Assembly (NCBI GenBank): GCA_035709005.1
Contig: DASTFB010000087.1
Span: 1-64,000, forward strand
DNA: 64,000 nucleotides
DNA from: Candidatus Methylomirabilota bacterium
GTDB taxonomy: Bacteria; Methylomirabilota; Methylomirabilia; Rokubacteriales; CSP1-6
Reading direction: 5' to 3'
Within the stretch, counting starts at the first letter, position 1. Each line of letters begins with the position of its first letter. Below, piece by piece: positions 53,388 to 61,698 of this stretch. Under the pieces are notes generated by a model. It made no database searches, was not told the DNA's origin, and saw only the letters and a list, made by a program, of their open reading frames with translations. The translations under genes were made by a program, and so were the position numbers.

Positions 53388-53652
53388 TGGGCGGCACTCC
53401 TCAGTCGAGCCTGGGCCAGACTCCGCACCGGCACCCTGGATGAAACGGCGGAAGCTCGTTCGCACACCAGGCAGTCATCGCCCGCCATGACGACCTCGGC
53501 CTCGCGAATCCCGGAGGCGAGGTAGTCTCACACCGCGTGCTCCTTCGACGAGATCACCATGATCGTGTGGGGGAGGGCGTCCAGACGTGTTCGAGGCCTC
53601 GAGGGTCGCCGGCATGCCTGCTGGAGGTTTCACCGCGCTACAGGCGCCGACC
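53388..53652. other. Gap with a possible gene remnant on the minus strand
   Basis: No complete gene. On the minus strand, about 53560 down to 53440, a frame reads HTIMVISSKEHAV, a stop, then DYLASGIREAEVVMAGDD and CLVCERASA, which looks protein-like but carries an in-frame stop and no start. It could be a decayed fragment or chance. No terminator is evident. Confidence 0.25.
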
Positions 53653-54774
53653 TCAGAGGATCGAGAAGCGCCGGTAGCTCATCGCTTGCTTGACCTGGGC
53701 GGTCGCCAGGTCCACCGCGGCGCGCCGCGGCGCGATGCGCGTGGCTCGGACGGCCTCGAGTACGGCGCTGGTGTTCGCGCGAATCTTCTCCTCGATCGCG
53801 TCGAAGGCCGCGACGGGGGTCGCCCCGCGGTATTCCATCGCCGCGCAGATGACCCCGCCGGCATTCGCGATGAAATCGGGAATGACCAGCACCCCGCGTT
53901 CGTGCAGGGCCTGCTCCGCGCCGACCGTGAACGGAATGTTGGCGCCCTGGACGACCAGGCGCGTCTTCAGCCGACCCACGTTGTCCTCGCGGACGACGTC
54001 GGGGCGGGCGGCGGGAATCCAGATGTCGCACCCGATATCGACGATCGCGTCCCGCTCGAGGCGGCGGCCGCCGTCATAGTCGACGACGCTCTTGCCGGCG
54101 TCCTTCAGGGCAGCGAGCCGCCCCACGTCGAGGCCGGCCGCGCTGTGGACCGTTCCCCGGGAATCGGAGACCGCGATCAGCACCGCGCCGCGCTCGGCCA
54201 GAAAGCGGGCGCTGTGCTTGCCGACCGCGCCGAAGCCCTGGATGGCGACGCGGGCGCCCCGCAGGTCGAGACGGCAGTGCGACGCCCCCACCTCGGTGGC
54301 GTGCCGGATCCCCCACCCCGTGGCGCCGAGCTCGTCCAGCGGGATCCCGCCCAGGGCCGACGGCAGCCCCACGGCCCGACCGATCTCGTCCTTGATCCAT
54401 GCCATGCAGGTCTCATCCGTCCCCATGTCGGGACCGAAGATATAGTCGTCCTCGTGGCGCAGCGCGTGGGCGAAGGCGCGAATGAGACGCTCCTTCTGCT
54501 GGGCGTCCATGCGAGGATCGCCACGCAGCACGGACTTGCCGCCTCCGTGCGGCAGCCCGGCGGCGGCATTCTTCAGGGTCATCGCTCTCGCCAGGCGGGC
54601 GCACTCGTCGATGCTCACGTCAGGGGCCATACGCAAGCCGCCGAGCGAGGGGCCGCGGGCGACGTTGTCGACGACCAGCGCCGCCTCCAGCCCGAGCCTC
54701 GGCTCGCGGACCTGAACCACCTTCGCCGGGCCCAGATCGTCTGCGAACGCGAGCCAGCTGCCCAGGGCCATCAC
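53653..54774 (-). CDS. Glu/Leu/Phe/Val dehydrogenase family protein
   Basis: 373 aa. GPSLGGLRMAPDVSIDECARLARAMTLKNA, catalytic-Lys region GLPHGGGKSVL (about 75-85), DMGTDETCMAW, Rossmann GFGAVGKHSARFLAERGA (about 173-190) and the QGANIPFT / IPDFIANAGGVI segment. It deaminates an amino acid with NAD(P)+; shorter than GluDH (~420 aa) and nearer leucine/phenylalanine dehydrogenases. The substrate is not resolved. It follows the MBL-like gene by 1 nt in the CBS operon. Confidence 0.88.
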   Translation of the reverse strand: MMALGSWLAFADDLGPAKVVQVREPRLGLEAALVVDNVARGPSLGGLRMAPDVSIDECARLARAMTLKNAAAGLPHGGGKSVLRGDPRMDAQQKERLIRAFAHALRHEDDYIFGPDMGTDETCMAWIKDEIGRAVGLPSALGGIPLDELGATGWGIRHATEVGASHCRLDLRGARVAIQGFGAVGKHSARFLAERGAVLIAVSDSRGTVHSAAGLDVGRLAALKDAGKSVVDYDGGRRLERDAIVDIGCDIWIPAARPDVVREDNVGRLKTRLVVQGANIPFTVGAEQALHERGVLVIPDFIANAGGVICAAMEYRGATPVAAFDAIEEKIRANTSAVLEAVRATRIAPRRAAVDLATAQVKQAMSYRRFSIL

Positions 54775-54775
54775 A

Positions 54776-55459
54776 TCAGACTCGCCTACGCCGCGTCGGT
54801 GTGGCTCGGGTCACGGCCCCACGCGGGGTGGTGCTGGCACCCCACCGGGCTTCGCGTGCCCCGGAGCGAATAACGAAACATTGCCCATCGACGGCGAACT
54901 CTCCGAAGGAAAGCTGCGCCCCCCGGTCCACGGCCCGGAGGGTCGGTCGCCCGATGTGAGCGAACACGAGCCGTCTGACCTCACACGCCCGGGCTTTCCG
55001 GGCCACGTGCACGGCATCGAGATGCCCTCCCACGCCTCTGGCAAACCGGATGGGGCGATCCCAGCCGGCGGCCTCGGCGAACATCAGGTCGGCACCGCGG
55101 GCCCAACGCGGGAAGATGAAGAATTCCGGCGCCCAGACGACGACCCGGGCGGCGGCTTCGATCCGGTAGCCATAGGTCAGATGACTCGTGTGAACGACGC
55201 GGCGCCGCACGATGCCCAGTCCATCCCGGCGAAACGTGACCGCCCGAGGAACGAGCTTCCAGGGCCCAGCGAGACGCCGAATGTCGGTGATCAGCTCGGC
55301 GTCCTCGTCGGTGACCAGCCAGGCATCCAGCCTGCCCCGGGGGACCGCGCCGGGGCCGCCATCGAGCATCACGCGAACGCCCGCATGAGCCACCAGGAGA
55401 CCGGCCGGCGCATACCGGGGTGAGTTCTGTGCGCCGACGCCGAGCGTCACCAGGCGCAT
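54776..55459 (-). CDS. Metallo-beta-lactamase-fold-like protein
   Basis: 227 aa from ATG 55459. MRLVTLGVGAQNSPRYAPAG, then GVRVMLDGG, VVHTSHLTYGYRIE, GADLMFAEAAGWDRP, FARGVGGHLDAVHVARKA and RRLVFAHIGRP follow the order of strands in the MBL fold, and the GGHLD and AHIGRP pieces match the later metal-ligand regions, but the first HxHxDH motif is absent. Catalysis is therefore doubtful. Between a CBS gene and a dehydrogenase gene in one operon. Confidence 0.65.
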   Translation of the reverse strand: MRLVTLGVGAQNSPRYAPAGLLVAHAGVRVMLDGGPGAVPRGRLDAWLVTDEDAELITDIRRLAGPWKLVPRAVTFRRDGLGIVRRRVVHTSHLTYGYRIEAAARVVVWAPEFFIFPRWARGADLMFAEAAGWDRPIRFARGVGGHLDAVHVARKARACEVRRLVFAHIGRPTLRAVDRGAQLSFGEFAVDGQCFVIRSGAREARWGASTTPRGAVTRATPTRRRRV

Positions 55460-55475
55460 CCTCGCTCGCTGAGCC

Positions 55476-55907
55476 TCACTCCTCCTCGAGCATGGCGTAG
55501 AGCCCGCGGAGCACGTCGATGTAGCTGAGGATACCCACGACCTCTCGCGTGTCGGGCTCCACCACCGGCATCGCTCCGACCCGGTGCTCGAGCAGAAGCT
55601 CAACCACCTCGTCCAGGTCGGTGTCCGGCTCGACGGCGATCACGTCCGAGGTCATCACGTTGACCACCGGGGTGGCCAGCTCCCTCCGCAGGGCCTCCGC
55701 GCCCTCGCCGGTGAGAGCGCGGGCAAGGTCCAGGCGGCCCAGGTCACGATCGCTCAGCATGCCTACCAGAGCGCTGCCCTCGACCACCGGTACGTGGCGG
55801 ATGTCGCGCTCGCGCATGAGGTCCCATACCTCTGCGATGCTCGCGTCAGGGGACACCGTCACCGGGTCAGGCGTCATCAGATCGCCAGCCGTCACGACTT
55901 CCTCCAT
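55476..55907 (-). CDS. Two-CBS-domain protein
   Basis: 143 aa. AGDLMTPDPVTVSPDASIAEVWDLM...HVPVVEGSALVGMLSDRDL and VVNVMTSDVIAVEPDTDLDEVVELLL...AMPVVEPDTREVVGILSYIDVLRGL. First gene of the CBS-MBL-dehydrogenase operon; strong site AGGAGGT 9 nt before ATG. Confidence 0.92.
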   Translation of the reverse strand: MEEVVTAGDLMTPDPVTVSPDASIAEVWDLMRERDIRHVPVVEGSALVGMLSDRDLGRLDLARALTGEGAEALRRELATPVVNVMTSDVIAVEPDTDLDEVVELLLEHRVGAMPVVEPDTREVVGILSYIDVLRGLYAMLEEE

Positions 55908-55945
55908 GGTCTTGACCTCCTATCCGAGAACTGATGCCCCGCCCG

Positions 55946-55961
55946 TGCATCGGCGGTGCCA
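55946..55961 (-). promoter_or_regulatory. Sigma-54 promoter for the CBS-MBL-dehydrogenase operon
   Basis: On the minus strand TGGCACCGCCGATGCA, GG-N10-GC; predicted start about 28 nt before ATG 55907. Confidence 0.72.
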
Positions 55962-56040
55962 AGACCCGACCGGCCGACATTCCAGAGGCTTGCGCCGTCG
56001 TCCGTGCCCGCCGACCAGCCCTCGGCCTGTGGCCGAAGTT

Positions 56041-56065
56041 CCCCGGCCGGGGCGGCAGCGGGACA
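56041..56065 (-). promoter_or_regulatory. Enhancer-like site, TGTCCCGC-N3-CGCCCC
   Basis: On the minus strand TGTCCCGC-TGC-CGCCCC (56065-56049) running into the palindrome CCCCGGCCGGGG (56041-56052). It is 79 bp upstream of the promoter at 55946-55961 and points toward it. I saw no -24/-12 element on the capA side of the gap. Confidence 0.5.
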
Positions 56066-56144
56066 TCGAGGCGATCCGTTCGGTCTCCCATCGCTCCCCC
56101 GAGCCACATCCGTGCGAGCATCTATCGAGAGGGAGGCGAGCAAG

Positions 56145-57281
56145 GTGGCTTCGGAACCAGTCGCGGGATCGTCCGCCCGCATCACCCTGTTTCTCTGCGG
56201 CGACGCCATGACCGGCAGAGGCGTCGACCAGATCCTGTCCCATCCGAGCGATCCCCGACTCCACGAGCCCGTGTTGAAGAACGCCCGTGGTTACGTCGAG
56301 CTTGCCGAGGCTCGCGGCGGGCCCATCGAGAGGCCGGTCGACGCCGCCTACATCTGGGGCGATGCCCTGGCCGAATTCGCCCGTGTCTCGCCGGATGTCA
56401 AGATCATCAACCTGGAGACTGCCGTCACCACCAGTAGCGAGTACTGGCCCGGCAAGGGGATTCACTACCGGATGCATCCGAGCAACGTGCCGTGCCTCAC
56501 AATGGCGGGCATCGACGTCTGCGTGCTGGCCAACAACCACGTCCTCGACTGGGGGTACGCCGGGCTCCGGGAGACGCTGGAAACCTTGCAGCGAGCCGGC
56601 ATCAAGACCGCCGGGGCAGGCCGCGATGCCGTCGAGGCAGCCGCGCCCGCGCTCGTCGAGGTCGCCGACAAGGGGCGCGTGGCGGTCGTTGCGCTCGGCT
56701 CCGAGACCAGCGGTATCCCGCCCGCATGGGCCGCGTCGGCCACCACGCCCGGCATCAATCTCCTGCCCGATCTCTCGCCCCGTACAGCCCGAGCCCTCGC
56801 GCGCGCCATGCAGGCGGTGAGGCGGCCCCGCACCATCGTGGTCGTCTCGCTGCACTGGGGGGAGAACTGGGGATATCGCATCCCACGGTCGCAGCAGGCG
56901 TTCGCCCGCATGCTGATCGACGAGGCCGGCGTCGACGTGGTGCACGGACATTCGTCGCACCACCCGAAGGCTATCGAGCTCTACCGGGACCGCCCGATCT
57001 TCTACGGCTGCGGCGACTTCCTCACGGACTACGAGGGCATCGGCGGGCACGAAGCCTTTCGCGGCGAGCTGGGCCTGATGTACTTCCCCACTCTCGACGT
57101 CCTGACGGGCCGGCTGGTCCATCTGGCCATGACGCCAACCCGGGTCGCCCGGTTCCGCGTCACTCGAGCCTTGCCCGAGGAGGCGCAGTGGCTCGGCGAC
57201 GTCCTGACTCGAGAAGGCCAACGATTCGGCACCCGCGCGTCGCTGACCGAGGATCATGGCTTGACGCTGCGGGGGCCGTGA
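56145..57281 (+). CDS. CapA/PgsA-type metallophosphatase-fold protein
   Basis: 378 aa from GTG 56145 (site GAGGGAGG 8 nt ahead); longer readings are Pro/Arg-rich and start in the regulatory gap. Motifs: FLCGDAMTGRG, KIINLETAVTTS, HPSNVPCLTMAGIDVCVLANNHVLDWG, VVSLHWGENW, VDVVHGHSSHHPKAIE and YGCGDFLTDY, giving the D/N/H set of CapA-like proteins implicated in poly-gamma-glutamate or capsule assembly. No signal peptide is evident with this start, so a cytosolic role is possible. Confidence 0.85.
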   Translation: MASEPVAGSSARITLFLCGDAMTGRGVDQILSHPSDPRLHEPVLKNARGYVELAEARGGPIERPVDAAYIWGDALAEFARVSPDVKIINLETAVTTSSEYWPGKGIHYRMHPSNVPCLTMAGIDVCVLANNHVLDWGYAGLRETLETLQRAGIKTAGAGRDAVEAAAPALVEVADKGRVAVVALGSETSGIPPAWAASATTPGINLLPDLSPRTARALARAMQAVRRPRTIVVVSLHWGENWGYRIPRSQQAFARMLIDEAGVDVVHGHSSHHPKAIELYRDRPIFYGCGDFLTDYEGIGGHEAFRGELGLMYFPTLDVLTGRLVHLAMTPTRVARFRVTRALPEEAQWLGDVLTREGQRFGTRASLTEDHGLTLRGP

Positions 57282-57303
57282 GCTCGGCGGCGTGGGCGCC
57301 ATC

Positions 57304-57321
57304 AGCCCGCGATCGCGGGCT
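57304..57321. terminator. 18-bp perfect palindrome between convergent genes
   Basis: AGCCCGCGATCGCGGGCT lies 22 nt after the CapA stop and about 80 nt before the stop of the convergent CBS gene. The 9-bp stem with no loop could act as a bidirectional terminator stem or as a protein site; there is no T-tract. Confidence 0.4.
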
Positions 57322-57402
57322 CCAGCCTGATCGGCGTGTCGAGCGAGGCCGAGACGAGGCGTCCCGCCTTGACCTGCGCCGGTCCGGCCTGGGCGCCCCG
57401 GC

Positions 57403-57966
57403 TCATCGGTATGCAAAGGCCCAGCGGTAGGGTTTGGCCAACGCCTCCTGGGTCAGCACGTCCTGAAATGCCTTCAGGACGTCGCTCTCGGTGATGATGC
57501 CGACCACCCGCTCGCCCTCTACCACGGGCAGCGCGCCAATCTTCTGCTCGTGCATCCGGCGTGCGGCTTCCCCGATGGTCGTGTCGGGACGCGCCGTGAC
57601 GACGCCCCAGGTCATCACGTCCCGGATGGTGAGGCGGCCCAGGGCGTCGGCCACGCTACCGGCTCGGCTCTGGATGCTGGGATCGAAGATGACTTGCCGC
57701 AGGTCCCGGTCGGTCACGATGCCTACGAGCCGGCCTTCCCGGTCGATCACGGGCAGGTGCCGGATCTTCCGTGTCCTCATCATCTCGGCCGCGCCGCGGA
57801 CCAGGGCGTCTGAATGAATCGTGGCGACCCCACGGGTCATCCGGTCCCGCACGCGGATCGCCGCCTCCGGCCACTGCAAAGCCTCCAGCTGATCGGCGTC
57901 CCGGCCGGGATGGAGCGGACGCCGCGTGCGGATCGCTCTGGTGATCGTCCGTTTCGGATGCCTCAT
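57403..57966 (-). CDS. Two-CBS-domain protein with basic N-terminus
   Basis: 187 aa. A basic lead (MRHPKRTITRAIRTRR) precedes VRDRMTRGVATIHSDALVRGAAEMM...HLPVIDREGRLVGIVTDRDL and IRDVMTWGVVTARPDTTIGEAARRM...ALPVVEGERVVGIITESDVLKAF. Closest in the window to 40061-40537 (MTW-x-VVT, SDVLKA). Last gene of the hsp20-archease-rtcB operon. Confidence 0.92.
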   Translation of the reverse strand: MRHPKRTITRAIRTRRPLHPGRDADQLEALQWPEAAIRVRDRMTRGVATIHSDALVRGAAEMMRTRKIRHLPVIDREGRLVGIVTDRDLRQVIFDPSIQSRAGSVADALGRLTIRDVMTWGVVTARPDTTIGEAARRMHEQKIGALPVVEGERVVGIITESDVLKAFQDVLTQEALAKPYRWAFAYR

Positions 57967-58011
57967 CGTCGTCGTTTCCTCGTCGGCTCGCCCCCGAGCA
58001 GAGCGGGCGGG

Positions 58012-59457
58012 CTAGCCTTTGATGTTGCCGATCGGCGCCAGCGAGACTACCCGGCGCGAGATGTCGAGACGGTGGACCACGTCCACGACCTCGGTCAGGC
58101 TCTTGTAGGCGAAGCCGGCTTCCTCGGCCACGCCCGACTTCGACGCCGCCCGGATGATGATTCCCCGCGCCCGCATGTCCTTCATCAGCGTCTCGCCCCA
58201 CACCTGGCGCTTGGCCTGCGTGCGGGACATGGTGCGGCCGGCACCGTGGGCCGTCGAGCCGAACGTCTCCTGCATGGCGTGGGCGGTGCCCACCAGCAGC
58301 GCGGAGCCCGTCTCCATCGAGCCGCCGATGATGACGGGCTGGCCGATCGCCCGGTACGCTTCGGGAACGTCGGGGGCGCCAGGCCCGAAGGAGCGTGTGG
58401 CGCCCTTGCGGTGGACCACGAGGTCCACGCTCTCCCCCTCCACGACGTGGCGCTCCAGCTTGGCCGTGTTGTGACAGACATCGTAGATGACCGAGAGCCC
58501 GAGCTCCCGAGGGTCGCGGCCCAAGACGCGCCCCATGACCTCGCGGACGCGGTGAGTGATCACCTGGCGGTTGGCGAAGGCGGTGTTGGCGGCGGCGTTC
58601 ATGGCGCCGAAGTAGGCCTGGCCTTCGCGGGAGCGGAAAGGAGCGCAGGCCAGCTCGCGGTCACGCACCGTGATGCCATAGGTCTTCATCACCTGGTCGA
58701 AGGCGCGGAGGTAGTCGGTGCCGATCTGGTGACCGAAGCCCCGCGAGCCGCAGTGCAGCATGACGAGGATCTGCCCCGGCTCGCTGACACCCAGGGCGCG
58801 CGCCACTTCCGGGTCGTGAATGCCATCGGGCGGCACCACCTGGATCTCGAGATAGTGGTTGCCGGAGCCCAGCGTGCCGAGCTGATCCTTGCCCCGCGAG
58901 ACGGCCCGGGCGCTCACGTGCGAAGGCTCGGCTCCGGCCAGACAGCCGCCGGCTTCGGTGGCGGCCAGGTCCTCGGGCCAGCCATAGCCGCGGCGCACGC
59001 ACCAGCGCGACCCCTCCCGCATTACCTCGCGAAATTCGTCCTCGCTGAGGCGGACGAAGCCCTTGGCCCCCACTCCGGAGGGCACGGCGGCGAAGAGCGC
59101 CTCCACCAGCTCCGTGAGCCGGGGACGGACCTCGGCCTCGCTAAGCGTGGTGCGCAGCACCCGCATGCCGCAGTTGATGTCGAACCCGATGCCGCCGGGA
59201 GAGATGACGCCGCCGTCGGCCCGGAACGCGGCGACCCCGCCGATGGGGAAGCCGTATCCCCAGTGGCCATCGGGCATACACAGCGCGGCCCGGACGATCC
59301 CGGGCAGGCAGGCGACATTGGTCACCTGCTCGAAGACCCCTCGGTCCATCTGGGCGAGCAGCCGCTCCGAGGCATAGATGCGCGCCGGTACCAGCATGCC
59401 CGGCTTCTCGCTCGCCGGGATCTCCCAGATGCAGTCGCCGACCGGGATCGTCTTCAT
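58012..59457 (-). CDS. rtcB: RNA ligase RtcB
   Basis: 481 aa, normal length. CMPDGHWGYGFPIGGVAAF, GIGFDINCGMRVLRT with metal-ligand Cys96, LGTLGSGNHYLEIQ, LHCGSRGFGHQIG, VCHNTAKLERHV and HGAGRTMSRTQAKRQ carrying the His guanylylated by GTP. It joins 2',3'-cyclic-phosphate or 3'-phosphate RNA ends to 5'-OH ends. ATG 59457 has GAGGAGA. Co-transcribed with its activator archease (7-nt gap) and Hsp20; RtcA is encoded separately at 42803. Confidence 0.96.
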   Translation of the reverse strand: MKTIPVGDCIWEIPASEKPGMLVPARIYASERLLAQMDRGVFEQVTNVACLPGIVRAALCMPDGHWGYGFPIGGVAAFRADGGVISPGGIGFDINCGMRVLRTTLSEAEVRPRLTELVEALFAAVPSGVGAKGFVRLSEDEFREVMREGSRWCVRRGYGWPEDLAATEAGGCLAGAEPSHVSARAVSRGKDQLGTLGSGNHYLEIQVVPPDGIHDPEVARALGVSEPGQILVMLHCGSRGFGHQIGTDYLRAFDQVMKTYGITVRDRELACAPFRSREGQAYFGAMNAAANTAFANRQVITHRVREVMGRVLGRDPRELGLSVIYDVCHNTAKLERHVVEGESVDLVVHRKGATRSFGPGAPDVPEAYRAIGQPVIIGGSMETGSALLVGTAHAMQETFGSTAHGAGRTMSRTQAKRQVWGETLMKDMRARGIIIRAASKSGVAEEAGFAYKSLTEVVDVVHRLDISRRVVSLAPIGNIKG

Positions 59458-59464
59458 CGTCTCC

Positions 59465-59893
59465 TCAGATGTCGATGACCACGCGGGCCCACCAGCCCTG
59501 ACCCCGCCGCTCGATGGCGAACTGGTGGAAGGTCACAGCCTTGGCATCGGCCCGCAGGGCGGTCCGCTTGCGGTCGATCGTCCCGCCCGTGAGGACGGCC
59601 TCCAGCCGGCACGGCTCCCCCTCGCTCACCCGGACCTTGACCCTGGGAAAGATCATTTCCTCCTGATCCTTGAGAAAAATCAACTCGGCCAGCCAGTCAT
59701 AGAGCAAGAGATCGAGCGAGGGGGCCGTGAGCGTCACCGTCCGCTCCACCGTGGCCGCCACCGTGGCCGGATCGACCATCACCTCGGCCAGCGCCTGCGC
59801 CGCCGTCGCGAACAGATCGTCGAGATCGGCCCCCTCGACCTCGAGGGCGCAGTCGGCGATGGCCACGGCATCGAGAAACCGGTAGTGGCCCAC
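59465..59893 (-). CDS. Archease, RtcB-activating protein
   Basis: 142 aa. ALEVEGADLDDLFATAAQALAEVM and APSLDLLLYDWLAELIFLKDQEEMIFPRVKV are the archease core. Asp residues of the metal site are visible at the start (DCALEVEGADL) and at the C-terminal end (VVIDI). It speeds RtcB guanylylation and turnover. GTG 59893 starts 15 nt after hsp20. Confidence 0.9.
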   Translation of the reverse strand: MGHYRFLDAVAIADCALEVEGADLDDLFATAAQALAEVMVDPATVAATVERTVTLTAPSLDLLLYDWLAELIFLKDQEEMIFPRVKVRVSEGEPCRLEAVLTGGTIDRKRTALRADAKAVTFHQFAIERRGQGWWARVVIDI

Positions 59894-59908
59894 GGCCCCG
59901 GAGCGTCC

Positions 59909-60352
59909 TCAGGACGCCTTGATCGGAATGGTCGTGCCCTTGGCCGCCGGCGTCTTGGGTAGCGTCACCGTGAGCACGCCGTCCTTGAAGCTCGCCGCCA
60001 CCTTGCTGGCTTCCACGGCGGCGGGCAGCCGCATGGCCCGTGCGAAGGCCCCGTAGGAGCGCTCCACCCGATGGTAATTCTCGTCCTTCTCCTCCTTCTC
60101 TTTCGTCTTCTCGCCCTTGATCGTGAGGAGGTCATTCTGAAGCGAGACCTGGATGTCTTTCTGCTCGACGCCCGGGACCTCGGCCCGGACGACGTAGGCA
60201 TCCTTGGTCTCGGAGAGATCGACCTTGGGGGCCCATTCGCCGCCGATCTCGAGGGCCTCCCATCCGGCGTCGCCCTCGAAGAAGCGGTCGAAGAGCCGGT
60301 CCATCTCCCGTCGCAGACCCGTCATCCCCGTCCAGGGGGCCAGAGCACGCAT
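59909..60352 (-). CDS. Small heat-shock protein Hsp20
   Basis: 147 aa. An alpha-crystallin domain spans about residues 45-140: PKVDLSETKDAYVVRAEVPGVEQ, DIQVSLQNDLLTIKGEK, FARAMRLPAAVEASKVAASFKDGVLTVTLPK (GVLxVxxPK motif). It holds unfolding proteins. First gene of the RNA-repair operon; site AAGGAGGA before ATG. Usually Hsp20 is heat-shock controlled; here a -24/-12 promoter precedes it. Confidence 0.93.
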   Translation of the reverse strand: MRALAPWTGMTGLRREMDRLFDRFFEGDAGWEALEIGGEWAPKVDLSETKDAYVVRAEVPGVEQKDIQVSLQNDLLTIKGEKTKEKEEKDENYHRVERSYGAFARAMRLPAAVEASKVAASFKDGVLTVTLPKTPAAKGTTIPIKAS

Positions 60353-60393
60353 GCTGTCCTCCTTCTGGCGCTCACCGCGCCGCTCAGACGGGC

Positions 60394-60409
60394 TGCAACC
60401 GGGCTGCCA
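60394..60409 (-). promoter_or_regulatory. Sigma-54 promoter for hsp20-archease-rtcB-CBS
   Basis: On the minus strand TGGCAGCCCGGTTGCA, GG-N10-GC and perfect TTGCA; predicted start about 31 nt before ATG 60352. In E. coli rtcBA is also transcribed by sigma-54, with the activator RtcR. Confidence 0.75.
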
Positions 60410-60442
60410 GGAAACAGTAACGCGATTTTGAAGAGTTGCCCT

Positions 60443-60497
60443 CCACGGTCCCCGTGGCGGCCGCGCGTCGGCTCCCCAGGCGGGGCATGCTTGCCCC
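60443..60497. promoter_or_regulatory. Three GC-rich dyads upstream of the hsp20 promoter
   Basis: CCACGG-TCC-CCGTGG (60443-60457), CTCCCC-AGG-CGGGG (60472-60485) and GGGGCA-TGCT-TGCCCC (60482-60497). They lie 34-88 bp upstream of the -24 element. They resemble the CCCC/GGGG cores of the other sites but none has the TGTCCCGC half, so their identity as the same enhancer is less certain. They may also affect the divergent ald gene. Confidence 0.35.
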
Positions 60498-60511
60498 AGA
60501 GCGTTCCGTAC

Positions 60512-60540
60512 TCGACAGCGCCTGGCGTCCTGGCTACGAT
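60512..60540 (+). promoter_or_regulatory. Sigma-70-type promoter for ald
   Basis: TCGACA (60512-60517), 17-bp spacer, TACGAT (60535-60540). An ATG at 60547 then begins a ten-codon frame (MAAPTAGARR) ending in an ATGA overlap with the ald start at 60576; the transcript would begin at or next to that ATG. Confidence 0.5.
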
Positions 60541-60575
60541 CGCGTCATGGCCGCCCCCACCGCAGGCGCCCGGCG

Positions 60576-61676
60576 ATGATCGTCGGCGTGCCCAGAGAGA
60601 TCAAGCCCGGCGAGCAGCGCGCCGCCCTGACGCCGGCCGGAACCCGGGCCCTCGTGGAGCATGGACATCAGGTGCTGGTCGAGCGCGGGGTCGGCGCCGG
60701 CAGCGGAATCCGCGACACCGATTTCGTGACGGCAGGCGCCGAGGCCGTCTCCCTCGAGCAGGTGTGGTCGGCGGCCGAGCTCATCTTGAAGGTGAAAGAG
60801 CCCATTCCCGAGGAGATTCCGCGATTCCGCTCGGGCCAGGTCCTGTTCACCTATCTCCACCTGGCCCCCTCCCCGGCGCTGACCGCCGCCCTGCGTAAGG
60901 CCGACGTGATCGCGATCGCCTACGAGACCGTGCAGCGGGCCGACGGCAGCCTGCCGCTGCTCACCCCCATGAGCGAGGTCGCCGGCCGTCTGGCCGTCCA
61001 GGAGGGCGCCTCTTACCTGAGCAAGGCGCGCGGCGGCCGCGGCATCTTGCTTTCCGGCGTCCCCGGCGTTCCGCGGGGCAACGTGGTCATCCTGGGAGCC
61101 GGCACCGTCGGCCTCAATGCCTCCAAGACGGCGCTCGGCCTGGGGGCCGACGTCTCGATCCTGGATGTGAATCTGGATCGCCTCCGCTATGTCGACGACG
61201 TCTTTCGCGGGCAGATCGTGACGCTGTTCTCCAACAGCTACAATATCGCGCGCGCCGTCGAGCGGGCGGACCTCCTCATCGGCGGCGTCCTCATCACCGG
61301 CGCGCGGGCGCCCGTGCTGGTGACCCAGGCGATGGTGGCCGCCATGAAGGAAGGCGCGGTCATCGTCGACGTGGCCGTCGATCAGGGCGGATGCGTGGCC
61401 ACCACCCGGCCCACCACGCTGCTCGATCCCGTGTACACGGTGTCCGGTGTGGTGCATTACGGCGTCACCAACATGCCCGCCCTGGTGCCCCGCACGTCCA
61501 CCTTCGCCCTCACCAACGCCACGCTCCCCTACGTCCTGCAGCTCGCCGCGTCCGGCCCCGCTCAGGCTGCCCGCGACAATCCGGCCCTGGCCAAGGGCGT
61601 CAACATCTGGCGCGGGCGCATCGTGCATCCTGCGGTGGCCGAGTCCGTGGGCGAGGTGGCGCTACCCCTGGAGTAG
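60576..61676 (+). CDS. ald: Alanine dehydrogenase
   Basis: 366 aa. GVPREIKPGEQRAALTPAG, GAGSGIRDTDF, VKEPIPEE with catalytic Lys, FTYLHLAPSP with catalytic His (about 95), Rossmann VVILGAGTVGLNASKTALGLGADV (about 169-192) and DVAVDQGGC identify NAD-dependent L-alanine dehydrogenase. Such genes are often induced in hypoxia or dormancy. No ribosome-binding site before ATG 60576; translation may depend on the overlapping leader frame from 60547. Confidence 0.95.
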   Translation: MIVGVPREIKPGEQRAALTPAGTRALVEHGHQVLVERGVGAGSGIRDTDFVTAGAEAVSLEQVWSAAELILKVKEPIPEEIPRFRSGQVLFTYLHLAPSPALTAALRKADVIAIAYETVQRADGSLPLLTPMSEVAGRLAVQEGASYLSKARGGRGILLSGVPGVPRGNVVILGAGTVGLNASKTALGLGADVSILDVNLDRLRYVDDVFRGQIVTLFSNSYNIARAVERADLLIGGVLITGARAPVLVTQAMVAAMKEGAVIVDVAVDQGGCVATTRPTTLLDPVYTVSGVVHYGVTNMPALVPRTSTFALTNATLPYVLQLAASGPAQAARDNPALAKGVNIWRGRIVHPAVAESVGEVALPLE

Positions 61677-61698
61677 GCCCAGGCCGGGTTCGGCAGGC

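Noticed and set aside
55962-56144. A sigma-54 promoter for the CapA gene
   Set aside because: TGGCCGAAGTTCCCC lacks the GC at the -12 position; nothing else in the gap fits.
60410-60575. A sigma-54 promoter for ald
   Set aside because: No TGGC...GC pair with a 10-nt spacer followed by A/T exists on the plus strand; TGGCTACGATCGCG has the wrong spacing.
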